Assembly (NCBI GenBank): GCA_946122785.1 | Contig: CAMGYJ010000009.1 | Coordinates: forward strand, 8,896,937-8,960,936 | DNA from: Linum tenue | Taxonomy: Eukaryota > Streptophyta > Magnoliopsida > Malpighiales > Linaceae | Direction of reading: 5' to 3' | DNA length: 64,000 nt | Shown here: one piece after another, positions 44,701-55,853 of the stretch | How positions within the stretch are numbered: the first letter of the stretch is position 1 | How the letters are laid out: the number at the start of each line of letters is the position of its first letter | Program-made: the position numbers and the translations under genes | The notes under the pieces: model-generated | The model's input: only the letters and a program-made list of their open reading frames with translations | The model's database searches: none | What the model was told of the DNA's origin: nothing

Positions 44701-45896
44701 CAAACTCCCGCTCCATCTTTGACTCGTCTAATCGTGTTCCTTTTCCGGCGTGCACTGGCTTTTTTGTGGAAGAAGGGTGTGTTTTTGTCACCACCCTGCA
44801 GCCAGTCCGCCCTTGATCTCTGGCTCCAGTAGAGTTCTTCATTCGCCTCTAGCTCAGCAAGTTCCAGCTCAAGCTGTCTCCGCTGATCATCCCAAACGGC
44901 TGTGCGAGGTCTTCTCTCCAGGGCTTTCATAGCCTTTTTTATTTTAGCTTTCTGGGTTCCAAACCGAGGGAATGTCTCCTTGCTCCAGTGCTCAAGGGAT
45001 GACCTGCAAGACAAAAGCTTTGTTAGAGTATCGGCTCCTGCTTGGTTCCTCCAAACCTCCTCCACCACCTTGGGACAGTCCACATGCTTCGCCCAGTGAG
45101 GTTCATATTTAAATGACCATCCCCATTTAGGCTCGACATCCGCTTCTCCTTGCGTATCACACACAATCGGCCTATGATCCGACCTCTCTTTATCGAGATG
45201 GAGCACTCGGGCCACCGAGAAAGTACCACACCACGCATCGTTCGCAGCAAACCTATCCAAGCGCTCCTCGATAAAACCACCATTAGTTCGCCGGTTTTCC
45301 CATGTAAACGGGTATCCGTTGTAGCGCAGGTCCCAGAGACCCACATCACTCAGGCATTCATCGAACTCACGCATCGCCGCATCGGCTACCAAACCACCTC
45401 CACGTTTCTCTTCTGTAAACCGAACTTGATTCAAGTCCCCACCACACAACCAAGGACCTTCCCACTGTGCAGCTAGTCGTCGAATGAGCTCCCAGGATCT
45501 CCACTTATCCGCTTCTCCAGGCCATCCGTAGACTCCTGAGAACCTCCATATACCACCCTCATCCTCAGTAACTCGAGCATCCACGTGATGTAAAGAGAGA
45601 GACATAATCTGAATATTTACACCTTTCCGCCACCACAAACTAAGACCCCCAGCTCGACCACCACCAGATTGGTCCGTGGACCAGCCTTCTCCACCCTCAA
45701 AACCCAACTCTAGTTGAGTCACCTTATTTTCCTCAGCCAACTGTTTTGTTTCCATCAAGAAAACAACATGTGGGGAATAAAGCCGCAAGAGCGACTTGGG
45801 AGATCTAACTGCCCGCTTACTCCCCAAACTGCGGCAGTTATAGCTCAATATGCGCATTAATGACCCGCGGCAGTTATTTTCCTCAGCCAACTGTTT
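41742..45896 (-). mobile_element. Nearly complete L1-type LINE, copy 4, with poly(A) and target duplication
   Basis: Minus-strand LINE bounded by a poly(A) tail (T run from 41742) and a target duplication CGTCACTATTT (41735-41745) / CGTCACGATTT (45897-45907), one mismatch. The T run overlaps the end of the left repeat. It carries one ORF2-type frame with only two stops. ORF1 is missing, so the 5' end is truncated near the endonuclease start. At the 5' junction about 24 bases duplicate internal LINE sequence (see findings). Confidence 0.9.
41787..45857 (-). pseudogene. LINE copy 4 ORF2: endonuclease, reverse transcriptase, RNase H; two stops
   Basis: One continuous frame of about 1357 codons from ATG 45857 (MRILSYNCRSLGSKRA, the endonuclease start) to TAA 41787. 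Endonuclease: FLMETKQ, LCGGDLNQ and SDHRPIV (residues 1-230). RT: SRKAPGADGFSVLFFKKHW, KDFRPISLCNVFYKLVAKVL, AAKIDMAKSYDRVEWHFLE, SRGLRQGDPLSPYLFLFCAE and the catalytic FFADDSVFF (near 43790). A TAG at 43683-43685 interrupts just after GQLVNF, and the frame resumes KSAICFSGKV. The zf-RVT region has WKYLWSMKIPPKIKHFMWRF and CPFCDSRETQVHFFGDCGW. RNase H has KINTDAAI and VIEVDSLGLV, then TAA at 42030-42032, then YRDGNNAAHIMAH in the same frame. With only two point stops it is the youngest LINE in the window. Confidence 0.9.
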
Positions 45897-45907
45897 CGTC
45901 ACGATTT

Positions 45908-46425
45908 CTAAGCATGTACAAATACTCCAAGTTTTCAGAGTCAGCAATACAAATTATAAGAAAAAAATCAATATAAATCGCTCACTATTAGAAATGACCA
46001 AATTAAATGATAACTACTAGCTTTCACAATTTAGACAATGGATTACAAAATAAATAGATAACAATCACTAGAACTCTTATTGCTCAAGATACCTATCCCC
46101 AACCTCACCTTGAAAAAGAAATAACCAGCAGCAGAAACATAAATTATAAAAGCGTTAATTTAAGAACAAAATCCTTCATCCTTACCACAACAGTTTCTTA
46201 AATGGAGGTCATTCTCATTGTACTTGGGCACCGAGCCGGGCCGCCCACAGCCTACTCGGCGCGGTTAGAGCACGAGATGAGCACGTGTACGATATATATG
46301 AGCTAGCCCAGCACAAATACAAATAATTCATGGGTCGTGTAGGTCCTAAACTTCATGAGCACGGCACGAGTATGGGCACAACACGATCTGTAAATGGGCC
46401 TTGTCGGGCCGAATATTTTGGATAC
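45908..46425. other. Spacer with a possible hAT-like remnant
   Basis: AT-rich up to 46215. From 46225 to 46420 there are repeated GGGC, GGGCC and GCACGGCACGAG words typical of degenerate hAT MITEs, but no clear ends or target duplication. It ends directly at the LTR start (TGACACG at 46426). Confidence 0.35.
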
Positions 46426-46792
46426 TGACACGCCAAAACACAACACCTAACAATGGCCAAGTGTAACCAATGAAAGGGACTGCAGTATAGTGGCACAAGT
46501 AATAAATATCGAATCAACGGGTCTCTAGAGTTACTATTACTCAGCTTCAGTTCATTATCTAGCAAACTAGATTAAGAATTGATTGATAAACTACTTTACT
46601 GACTACTCTACTAATTACAAGTTGGGAACTCACTTAGGTATGATTCCCCCTAGCTCCTCAATTAGGTCCAAGTTGCAATTACCTTTGGTTGATCTACTGT
46701 TGATTAAACTGCGGAAGATCCTAAATTAGCTTGGAATCTCTTAAGCTGACCAAGCCCTCTCAGACAGAATACCCGGCAGGCGACTAGCCTTC
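46426..46792 (-). repeat. LTR of subfamily B, distal piece
   Basis: 367 bases, starting TGACACGCC. It ends CCTTC at 46788-46792, the target duplication of array A. The rest of this LTR continues at 57286 after the second CCTTC (57281-57285). The uninterrupted sequence GACTAGCCTTCACCGGGATA is present at 61823-61842, which proves the nesting. Confidence 0.92.
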
Positions 46793-48219
46793 TGACACGC
46801 TAAAACACAACACCTAACAATGGCCAAGTGTAACCAATGAAAGGGACTGCAGTATAGGCAAGTTTAATTATCAACCCGGGGTCTAGATCTACTGCTTACT
46901 CCGTGAATCTCTATTATCTAGCAAACTAGTTCGAGTGATTGTTGTGAAAAGTAAAAGCAACAAGAAAGCAGTAAATTGTTCGGGTTTCTAAAGCAGGCAA
47001 GAGTCACTCGGGATTGAGTCCCCCTAGCCCCTTAGTTAGGTTCAATTGCAATTCCCTGGGTTGATTTACTGTTGATTAGACTGCGGAAGATCCGACAGTA
47101 GCTTGGAATCTCTTAAGTTGACCAAGCCCTCTCAGTCTAACTACCCGGCAGACGACTAGTCTTCACCGGGATAGAAAGCTGAGGCTATGAACACAGAACT
47201 CCACTACTGGCGCCAAGAGCACCAGTACAAAGCAGTCAACTGGCTAACTCTCGTATAGCCAATCTCCTACTATCGAATGAAGAGGCTCTAACAACCTAAT
47301 CAGATTCTATCTATCTCAGGTTGAAGCAGAAATTGAGAAAAGCTGACCAGACTCAAATCAATTCAATAAACATGCATCATTCGATTAAAATCAAACAGTA
47401 ATATCATCCCAAGTTATTACAATCAAATCCCTAACACAAGGAACTAGGGTTCTTCATACCCAAGTGAGAGAAGGGTTCTACTCCATAGAGAGAGAAGAGA
47501 AAACAAGAATCGGATTAGTCATACTCATAACGATGAGGATAATCTGCTCCGGGACGATGATTTCCACTCCTATGACGATCTCCAGGCTCGATTCAATGAA
47601 ATCCAGCTCTAGGACAGCTTCTAGGATGTGTTCTTCGCACTTTCTCTCTCTAGGGCTCTGTTTTTGCTCTCAAAACACGATTCTTCCACTTTTGGCTCGG
47701 ATTAGGCTTTAAAACCGGTTTCCCAGAGTTGCACGGCCAGGTGCACGGCCGTGCACAACACCATTCTGGCCGTGCACCCTGAAACGCGCCGTATCATTAA
47801 GTCTGCCTCAGGCCTGGGTGCACGGCCAGGTGCACGGCCGTGCGTGGCCACGCACAATCCCGTGCGTGCCCACGCACAATCCTGCACGGCCAGGATTATA
47901 TGTTGCACGGCCGTGCGGATTTCTGCTCTGCCCGTGCGTGCCCACGCACAATCCCGCACGGCCAAACTGGTTACTTGCACGGCCGTGCGTGGCCACGCAC
48001 AATCCCGTGCGTGCCCACGCGACTTCCTCAGAACCTCGCCATGCGTCCGATCCTTGTCCAATCGACGTCAAACTCGCTCTCAAGCCTCCATTCAGGTACT
48101 AGGACCTGAAATATCATAAACAAGCACAACCTAGCGTGAAATCGGCCTAAAACACGAGAATCAATACCTCAAACGGAGTAAGAACAGGGGTGAAAACATG
48201 TGTAAATAACGGTCTATCA
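46793..48219 (-). repeat. Array A LTR 1
   Basis: 1427 bases, TGACACGC to GGTCTATCA as read on plus. The palindrome array is at 47731-48021. About 20 percent of the array unit order differs from the autonomous LTR, but the ends and leader part are clearly homologous. Confidence 0.92.
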
Positions 48220-48993
48220 AACTCCCCCACACTTAACCGTTTGCTTGTCCCCAAGCAAACCAAGTCAGACACTAGGTAAGCTTACATATTTCAATCAACC
48301 AACATTGGGGACAAGTCATAAAGGCACAAAACACGTGAATCGCACTGGTTTTCAAACATCAACACATGCACAACCTCAATAACAACCTGGACAACCACCA
48401 CAAAGGACATTCGAGTGCAGCAAATCGAGCAAAGGAAGAGTCTCCCTTCTGTTCACTGGCCAACCTAGACTTGATTCAACCACTCACTCAAAACAGTCAA
48501 CTCATGCATCCAACTCAAGACATCAGAATAGAGACCGAGCAATCTAGGTCCTCACCGGGGTACAAGAGCATATAGAAAATGAAAATGAATCACTCACTCT
48601 CGACCAGTGGGGTCAGGACAATTTGATGCGAAAGATGCGCATGCTATTTCTCTCAATCCCTATCATCTCTTCACCATGATGGCAGCCTCTAAATGCTAGA
48701 GTTCACATATGGGGTGTCACCACTAACTAATCAGGAGGTCTTAGACACAGGTTCAAATGACTGGCTAGGGTCTTGGACATGGGGAAAAGGCCTTTTAGGT
48801 GGTGGAAGTATTCATAGCAAAAGTTCCACATTTTCCAAACACACAAACACAGCCAAACAACCCGGTATTTTCTTTCTGCTATTCTGCATTACTCATTATC
48901 TTAAGAGCACAAGAGCGAAGGAGGCATAAACATCAGCATTTCCAAGCCAGACTGCTAAGAAACACTACTTACTGGGCATTATTCAGATTTTTG

Positions 48994-49070
48994 GTAGTGG
49001 CTCTCTTTTGCTTTCAATTTTTCTTTGTTTTTCTTTCATTTTTCTTTTCATTTCTTAAGAGAGCCACCAC
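48994..49070 (-). promoter_or_regulatory. 3' UTR purine-loop hairpin, array A copy 1
   Basis: On plus, GTAGTGGCTCTCTT and AAGAGAGCCACCAC bound a pyrimidine tract (purine on the transcript strand). It is homologous to 22569-22648. Confidence 0.7.
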
Positions 49071-49951
49071 TTCTGCATAAATTTCAAACACCTGCCCAAC
49101 TTTTAAGCACTACCTCCAACACTCACATAGACTTTAGCAGAAACAGCAGAGAATATATAAAAACCACTCTGCGGAACCTTCTAAAAGATGCAACAAGGGT
49201 GATTTTTTTCATTATAGACCAAAAGAAAGGATAACACACGGCTCAAAGGGGCTGACTAGGGGATATGACACATCAGGACAGTCAGTTTTGGGCGTGGGCT
49301 AATCCTATGCCCCCATCATCTTAGCTAGTGACAACGTGAATGCTACACATCATGGAAGAGGGATCTATCGCACAAAAAAGAAACGAGCAGGCTCAAATCT
49401 CACATGGCTACCTATATGCTCTATCTCACATTCTGATACCCTGAACTAGATGCATAAACGACTGTCAAGAACAAGTAATCAGATCAAGTCAGATCAAGTC
49501 GCAGTTGGCAAGCAAACAGTTGGAAAACTGAACCCCTACATCGTTCTACTGCACATCTCAGTCCTCATCATAGGTTGTCCTAGTCGCAAACAAGTTGTCA
49601 TGCATTACTCCGAAAACCAATCAATTCATCCATCAAAACATAGTGCCAATATGATCAAACAGCAGTACTTGGAGCCCTCAAATCGTAAGATTCGGACAGC
49701 GGACTAGGCTCCAAGCACCATCATAAATATTCCAACCGATACAAAGCACCCCCCCACACTTAAGCACGACATTGCCCTCAATGGAGTAGAGGGAAAGATA
49801 AGGGGAACGATGTTACCGGATAAGAATACTGCTGGGGGACTGGAAGTGGACCAGTCAGCGAGGCTAGCATCAGCAAAACACACTGGGTGATAGAAACCAT
49901 AGTTCCAAGTGGACAAACCGACAAAAACAAACGAAAGAAAAACAAACCTTG

Positions 49952-49998
49952 GTGGGGTTGCCTCCCCACAAGCGCTTCTTTTACGTCTTAGCTAGACG
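49952..49998 (-). promoter_or_regulatory. Two-hairpin element, array A copy 1
   Basis: On the minus strand CGTC-TAGCTAA-GACG (49998-49984), then GTAAAAGAAGCGCTT, then GTGGGG-AGGCAA-CCCCAC (49969-49952). It lies 8-55 bases after the ORF stop, as in the autonomous element. Confidence 0.75.
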
Positions 49999-50005
49999 GT
50001 GGCTT

Positions 50006-51175
50006 CTAAGTTTCGGTCCACCCCAAAACCTCCTTGAAGTTGAGGTTCTCGTCGATAATGTGGAGTCTCAAGTCACAAGCAAGTAAAGTGATAGGTGATG
50101 AAGACGGCTCGTGACCTTGAGGAAGATGAAGTCTCCACTCACGAGACCTCTCCTTCGCATTTGCTCTTGTCTCATTGCCCCAAACCAGATAAGATATATT
50201 CGATTGACCACCATCGTATCCACCAAGAGGGATTGATGATGATGTGGTCTTAGTCTGGCAAAGAGACACCGCAAATGGGTCCTTGCTAAGCAGCTCCTCG
50301 AAGTCTGGTGGAGATATCAAATGTAACATAGGCCCGGTGCAAGCCTCTTCCACCTCAACTTCATCCTCAGCCTGGACACCAATTACTTCCACAACCCCCC
50401 TTCCTTCTTCAAAATGTGGTCTCTCCCCTTGGAAAAGATCAAGAACTACCTCTTCTTTACTTTCTTCCTCATCCTCCACAACTTTCTTCCTCATCCTTGC
50501 TCGCTCTTCTTCTTCTAGAACAGATTGGAGAGCAAGTCGCCAAGCAATTTCTTCAATGGGATCATCTTGCATCTCCTCGCACAGGCCCAGCATGCTAGAG
50601 CATAAATGAAGAACGGTGTGATCTGCCACAAGAGGAATTTCCTGATCATGATCATTATGGGAGTTCTCTGTGATAACTTCTGCAGGCTCCTCAACGCCCC
50701 CGCTGCCCTTGTCATCCTCCGCCTCTTCTAGCGAAGTAGCAGAAAGGTGATCTTGAGCAGGCTGTGAGCAAATTTGCTTCACCCACTCTGTTTGCTTCGC
50801 TGAGCACTGAACAGTCTGCTCCATGTCATGGAGCAATGAGGGATCGGAAGAGGCAAGGGCTTGGATTTGAAGATCCATCTTGGAGCATGCTCTCTCAGTG
50901 TCTCGAGCAAGCTGCTCCACGAGAAGCCTTAATTGTTTGTTCGGATCTTCCAGTGAAGTGTAGCATGGCTCTGCTGGTTGTGGCAGGAACTCTTCTTGAA
51001 AAGGATATTGTTCTTGAGGTTCCCAAGGGTTTGGTTGTTCTCCATAGTAGGGGGGTTGGTACTGACATCCGACTCCATAGTCTTCTCCTCCTTGATTGCT
51101 CCAGGAGGTCTCGGGGTAATACCACACGGATGGTAGTTGATACCTCCAATGGTCGTAGAAGCCATGAGGATCCAT
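50006..51175 (-). CDS. Unknown 389-residue protein of the non-autonomous element, copy 1
   Basis: No recognised family. The N-terminal 70 residues are rich in Tyr, Pro, Gln and Trp (YQPPYYGEQPNPWEPQEQYP), like the linker after the Gag zinc knuckle. Residues 80-140 look helical or coiled (LRLLVEQLARDTERACSKMD and LHDMEQTVQCSAKQTEWVKQ). The middle is strongly acidic (EEEERARMRKKVVEDEEES). The C-terminus has SPPDFEELLSKDPFAVSLCQ and DENLNFKEVLGWTET. There are no RT, integrase, zinc-knuckle or membrane features. The reading frame is kept in both array A copies and, apart from one TAG, in subfamily B, where most differences leave the protein similar, which hints at selection. It may be a diverged Gag C-terminal part acting in packaging; that is inference. 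Confidence 0.75.
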   Translation of the reverse strand: MDPHGFYDHWRYQLPSVWYYPETSWSNQGGEDYGVGCQYQPPYYGEQPNPWEPQEQYPFQEEFLPQPAEPCYTSLEDPNKQLRLLVEQLARDTERACSKMDLQIQALASSDPSLLHDMEQTVQCSAKQTEWVKQICSQPAQDHLSATSLEEAEDDKGSGGVEEPAEVITENSHNDHDQEIPLVADHTVLHLCSSMLGLCEEMQDDPIEEIAWRLALQSVLEEEERARMRKKVVEDEEESKEEVVLDLFQGERPHFEEGRGVVEVIGVQAEDEVEVEEACTGPMLHLISPPDFEELLSKDPFAVSLCQTKTTSSSIPLGGYDGGQSNISYLVWGNETRANAKERSREWRLHLPQGHEPSSSPITLLACDLRLHIIDENLNFKEVLGWTET

Positions 51176-51299
51176 GTTTCAGAGCTGCACCAACAAAAAC
51201 AAAACACCCAAGTGAAAAGCAAGGGTGGAAAGGAAAAGAAATGCAATAAATAAAAAGCTAGAGTAACAAATTTTCACGTTTCCCCAATAACCTAGAGGG

Positions 51300-51317
51300 T
51301 CCCCGGCAACGGCGCCA
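51300..51317 (-). other. Primer-binding site, tRNA-Asp, array A copy 1
   Basis: Plus-strand TCCCCGGCAACGGCGCCA, the complement of the site at 13119-13136, identical over 18 bases. Confidence 0.92.
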
Positions 51318-51323
51318 AAAACT

Positions 51324-52749
51324 TGACACGCTAAAACACAACACCTAACAATGGCCAAGTGTAACCAATGAAAGGGACTGCAGTATAGGCAAGTTTAATT
51401 ATCAACCCGGGGTCTAGATCTACTGCTTACTCCGTGAATCTCTATTATCTAGCAAACTAGTTCGAGTGATTGTTGTGAAAAGTAAAAGCAACAAGAAAGC
51501 AGTAAATTGTTCGGGTTTCTAAAGCAGGCAAGAGTCACTCGGGATTGAGTCCCCCTAGCCCCTTAGTTAGGTTCAATTGCAATTCCCTGGGTTGATTTAC
51601 TGTTGATTAGACTGCGGAAGATCCGACAGTAGCTTGGAATCTCTTAAGCTGACCAAGCCCTCTCAGTCTAACTACCCGGCAGACGACTAGTCTTCACCGG
51701 GATAGAAAGCTGAGGCTATGAACACAGAACTCCACTACTGGCGCCAAGAGCACCAGTACAAAGCAGTCAACTGGCTAACTCTCGTATAGCCAATCTCCTA
51801 CTATCGAATGAAGAGGCTCTAACAACCTAATCAGATTCTATCTATCTCAGGTTGAAGCAGAAATTGAGAAAAGCTGATCAGACTCAAATCAATCAATAAA
51901 CATGCATCATTCGATTAAAATCAAACAGTAATATCATCCCAAGTTATTACAATCAAATCCCTAACACAAGGAACTAGGGTTCTTCATACCCAAGTGAGAG
52001 AAGGGTTCTACTCCATAGAGAGAGAAGAGAAAACAAGAATCGGATTAGTCATACTCATAACGATGAGGATAATCTGCTCCGGGACGATGATTTCCACTCC
52101 TATGACGATCTCCAGGCTCGATTCAATGAAATCCAGCTCTAGGACAGCTTCTAGGATTTGTTCTTCGCACTTTCTCTCTCTAGGGCTCTGTTTTTGCTCT
52201 CAAAACACGATTCTTCCACTTTTGGCTCGGATTAGGCTTTAAAACCGGTTTCCCAGAGTTGCACGGCCAGGTGCACGGCCGTGCACAACACCATTCTGGC
52301 CGTGCACCCTGAAACGCGTCGTATCATTAAGTCTGCCTCAGGCCTGGGTGCACGGCCAGGTGCACGGCCGTGCGTGGCCACGCACAATCCCGTGCGTGCC
52401 CACGCACAATCCCGCACGGCCAGGATTATATGTTGCACGGCCGTGCGGATTTCTGCTCTGCCCGTGCGTGCCCACGCACAATCCCGCACGGCCAAACTGG
52501 TTACTTGCACGGCCGTGCGTGGCCACGCACAATCTCGTGCGTGCCCACGCGACTTCCTCAGAACCTCGCCATGCGTCTGATCCTTGTCCAATCGACGTCA
52601 AACTCGCTCTCAAGCCTCCATTCACGTACTAGGACCTGAAATATCATAAACAAGCACAACCTAGCGTGAAATCGGCCTAAAACACGAGAATCAATACCTC
52701 AAACGGAGTAAGAACAGGGGTGAAAACATGTGTAAATAACGGTCTATCA
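51324..52749 (-). repeat. Array A LTR 2 (shared, middle)
   Basis: 1426 bases, serving as the end of both internal regions. The palindrome array is at 52261-52551. Private changes include one base lost at AATCAATCAATAAA near 51888. Confidence 0.92.
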
Positions 52750-54481
52750 AACTCCCCCACACTTAACCGTTTTCTTGTCCCCAAGCAAACCAAGTCAGAC
52801 ACTAGGTAAGCTTACATATTTCAATCAACCAACATTGGGGACAAGTCATAAAGGCACAAAACACGTGAATCGCACTGGTTTTCAAACATCAACACATGCA
52901 CAACCTCAATAACAACCTGGACAACCACCACAAAGGACATTCGAGTGCAGCAAATCGAGCAAAGGAAGAGTCTCCCTTCTGTTCACTGGCCAACCTAGAC
53001 TTGATTCAACCACTCACTCAAAATAGTCAACTCATGCATCCAACTCAAGACATCAGAATAGAGATCGAGCAATCTAGGTCCTCACCGGGGTACAAGAGCA
53101 TATAGAAAATGAAAATGAATCACTCACTCTCGACCAGTGGGGTCAGGACAATTTGATGCGAAAGATGCGCATGCTATTTCTCTCAATCCCTATCATCTCT
53201 TCACCATGATGGCAGCCTCTAAATGCTAGAGTTCACATATGGGGTGTCACCACTAACTAATCAGGAGGTCTTAGACACAGGTTCAAATGACTGGCTAGGG
53301 TCTTGGACATGGGGAAAAGGCCTTTTAGGTGGTGGAAGTATTCATAGCAAAGGTTCCACATTTTCCAAACACACAAACACAGCCAAACAACCCGGTATTT
53401 TCTTTCTGCTATTCTGCATTACTCAATATCTTAAGAGCACAAGAGCGAAGGAGGCATAAACATCAGCATTTCCAAGCCAGACTGCTAAGAAACACTACTT
53501 ACTGGGCATTATTCAGATTTTTGGTAGTGGCTCTCTTTTGCTTTCAATTTTTCTTTTTTTTTCTTTCATTTTTCTTTTCATTTCTTAAGAGAGCCACCAC
53601 TTCTGCATAAATTTCAAACACCTGCCCAACTTTTAAGCACTACCTCCAACACTCACATAGACTTTAGCAGAAACAACAGAGAATATATAAAAACCACTCT
53701 GCGGAACCTTCTAAAAGATGCAACAAGGGTGATTTTTTTCATTATAGACCAAAAGAAAGGATAACACACGGCTCAAAGGGGCTGACTAGGGGATATGACA
53801 CATCAGGACAGTCAGTTTTGGGCGTGGGCTAATCCTATGCCCCCATCATCTTAGCTAGTGACAACGTGAATGCTACACATCATGGAAGAGGGATCTATCG
53901 CACAAAAAAGAAACGAGCAGGCTCAAATCTCACATGGCTACCTATATGCTCTATCTCACATTCTGATACCCTGAACTAGATGCATAAACGACTGTCAAGA
54001 ACAAGTAATCAGATCAAGTCAGATCAAGTCACAGTTGGCAAGCAAACAGTTGGAAAACTGAACCCCTACATCGTTCTACTGCACATCTCAGTCCTCATCA
54101 TAGGTTGTCCTAGTCGCAAACAAGTTGTCATGCATTACTCCGAAAACCAATCAATTCATCCATCAAAACATAGTGCCAATATGATCAAACAGCAGTACTT
54201 GGAGCCCTCAAATCGTAAGATTCGGACAGCGGACTAGGCTCCAAGCACCATCATAAATATTCCAACCGATACAAAGCACCCCCCCACACTTAAGCACGAC
54301 ATTGCCCTCAATGGAGTAGAGGGAAAGATAAGGGGAACGATGTTACCGGATAAGAATACTGCTGGGGGACTGGAAGTGGACCAGTCAGCGAGGCTAGCAT
54401 CAGCAAAACACACTGGGTGATAGAAACCATAGTTCCAAGTGGACAAACCGACAAAAACAAACGAAAGAAAAACAAACCTTG

Positions 54482-54528
54482 GTGGGGTTGCCTCCCCACA
54501 AGCGCTTCTTTTACGTCTTAGCTAGACG
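54482..54528 (-). promoter_or_regulatory. Two-hairpin element, array A copy 2
   Basis: Identical to 49952-49998. Confidence 0.75.
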
Positions 54529-54535
54529 GTGGCTT

Positions 54536-55705
54536 CTAAGTTTCGGTCCACCCCAAAACCTCCTTGAAGTTGAGGTTCTCGTCGATAATGTGGAGTCTCA
54601 AGTCACAAGCAAGTAAAGTGATAGGTGATGAAGATGGCTCGTGACCTTGAGGAAGATGAAGTCTCCACTCACGAGACCTCTCCTTCGCATTTGCTCTTGT
54701 CTCATTGCCCCAAACCAGATAAGATATATTCGATTGACCACCATCGTATCCACCAAGAGGGATTGATGATGATGTGGTCTTAGTCTGGCAAAGAGACACC
54801 GCAAATGGGTCCTTGCTAAGCAGCTCCTCGAAGTCTGGTGGAGATATCAAATGTAACATAGGCCCGGTGCAAGCCTCTTCCACCTCAACTTCATCCTCAG
54901 CCTGGACACCAATTACTTCCACAACCCCCCTTCCTTCTTCAAAATGTGGTCTCTCCCCTTGGAAAAGATCAAGAACTACCTCTTCTTTACTTTCTTCCTC
55001 ATCCTCCACAACTTTCTTCCTCATCCTTGCTCGCTCTTCTTCTTCTAGAACAGATTGGAGAGCAAGTCGCCAAGCAATTTCTTCAATGGGATCATCTTGC
55101 ATCTCCTCGCACAGGCCCAGCATGCTAGAGCATAAATGAAGAACGGTGTGATCTGCCACAAGAGGAATTTCCTGATCATGATCATTATGGGAGTTCTCTG
55201 TGATAACTTCTGCAGGCTCCTCAACGCCCCCGCTGCCCTTGTCATCCTCCGCCTCTTCTAGCGAAGTAGCAGAAAGGTGATCTTGAGCAGGCTGTGAGCA
55301 AATTTGCTTCACCCACTCTGTTTGCTTCGCTGAGCACTGAACAGTCTGCTCCATGTCATGGAGCAATGAGGGATCGGAAGAGGCAAGGGCTTGGATTTGA
55401 AGATCCATCTTGGAGCATGCTCTCTCAGTGTCTCGAGCAAGCTGCTCCACGAGAAGCCTTAATTGTTTGTTCGGATCTTCCAGTGAAGTGTAGCATGGCT
55501 CTGCTGGTTGTGGCAGGAACTCTTCTTGAAAAGGATATTGTTCTTGAGGTTCCCAAGGGTTTGGTTGTTCTCCATAGTAGGGGGGTTGGTACTGACATCC
55601 GACTCCATAGTCTTCTCCTCCTTGATTGCTCCAGGAGGTCTCGCGGTAATACCACACGGATGGTAGTTGATACCCCCAATGGTCGTAGAAGCCATGAGGA
55701 TCCAT
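54536..55705 (-). CDS. Unknown 389-residue protein of the non-autonomous element, copy 2
   Basis: Same length and frame as the ORF at 50006-51175. Two residues near the N-terminus differ (HWGYQ against HWRYQ, and YYRET against YYPET). Subfamily B has Gly at the first site and Pro at the second, so each array A copy has one private change. No family is recognised. Confidence 0.75.
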   Translation of the reverse strand: MDPHGFYDHWGYQLPSVWYYRETSWSNQGGEDYGVGCQYQPPYYGEQPNPWEPQEQYPFQEEFLPQPAEPCYTSLEDPNKQLRLLVEQLARDTERACSKMDLQIQALASSDPSLLHDMEQTVQCSAKQTEWVKQICSQPAQDHLSATSLEEAEDDKGSGGVEEPAEVITENSHNDHDQEIPLVADHTVLHLCSSMLGLCEEMQDDPIEEIAWRLALQSVLEEEERARMRKKVVEDEEESKEEVVLDLFQGERPHFEEGRGVVEVIGVQAEDEVEVEEACTGPMLHLISPPDFEELLSKDPFAVSLCQTKTTSSSIPLGGYDGGQSNISYLVWGNETRANAKERSREWRLHLPQGHEPSSSPITLLACDLRLHIIDENLNFKEVLGWTET

Positions 55706-55853
55706 GTTTCAGAGCTGCACCAACAAAAACAAAACACCCAAGTGAAAAGCAAGGGTGGAAAGGAAAAGAAATGCAATTAATAAAAAGCTAGAGTAACAAA
55801 TTTTCACGTTTCCCCAATAACCTAGAGGGTCCCCGGCAACGGCGCCAAAAACT

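Larger units (their letters stand above)
48220..51323 (-). other. Array A internal region 1 (leader, ORF, hairpins, 3' UTR, polypurine tracts)
   Basis: In transcription order (high to low): primer-binding site for tRNA-Asp (51317-51300), leader, 389-codon ORF (51175-50006), two-hairpin element (49998-49952), a 3' UTR homologous to 21790-23423 of the autonomous element with polypurine motif (49764-49749) and purine-loop hairpin (49070-48994), and the 3' polypurine tract (48236-48220). No protease, RT, RNase H or integrase motif is present, so it depends on a helper. Confidence 0.85.
52750..55853 (-). other. Array A internal region 2
   Basis: Same order as internal region 1, offset by 4530 bases: primer site 55830-55847, ORF 54536-55705, two-hairpin element 54482-54528, polypurine motif 54279-54294, purine-loop hairpin 53524-53600, 3' polypurine tract 52750-52766. 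In the tract region the phrase CGTTTGCTTG has become CGTTTTCTTG. Confidence 0.85.

Noticed and set aside
46225..46420. hAT MITE left of the subfamily B LTR
   Set aside because: The word composition is suggestive, but no paired inverted ends or 8-base duplication could be defined.
47731..48021. CRISPR-like array of short spaced repeats
   Set aside because: Units are palindromes with irregular spacing and orientation inside a plant LTR. There are no constant spacers and no cas genes, and the genome is eukaryotic.
50764..51249. Plus-strand frame of 161 codons opposite the 389-residue ORF, also at 55294-55791
   Set aside because: It is antisense to a frame conserved in subfamily B. The plus frame is not kept there, where it is much shorter.
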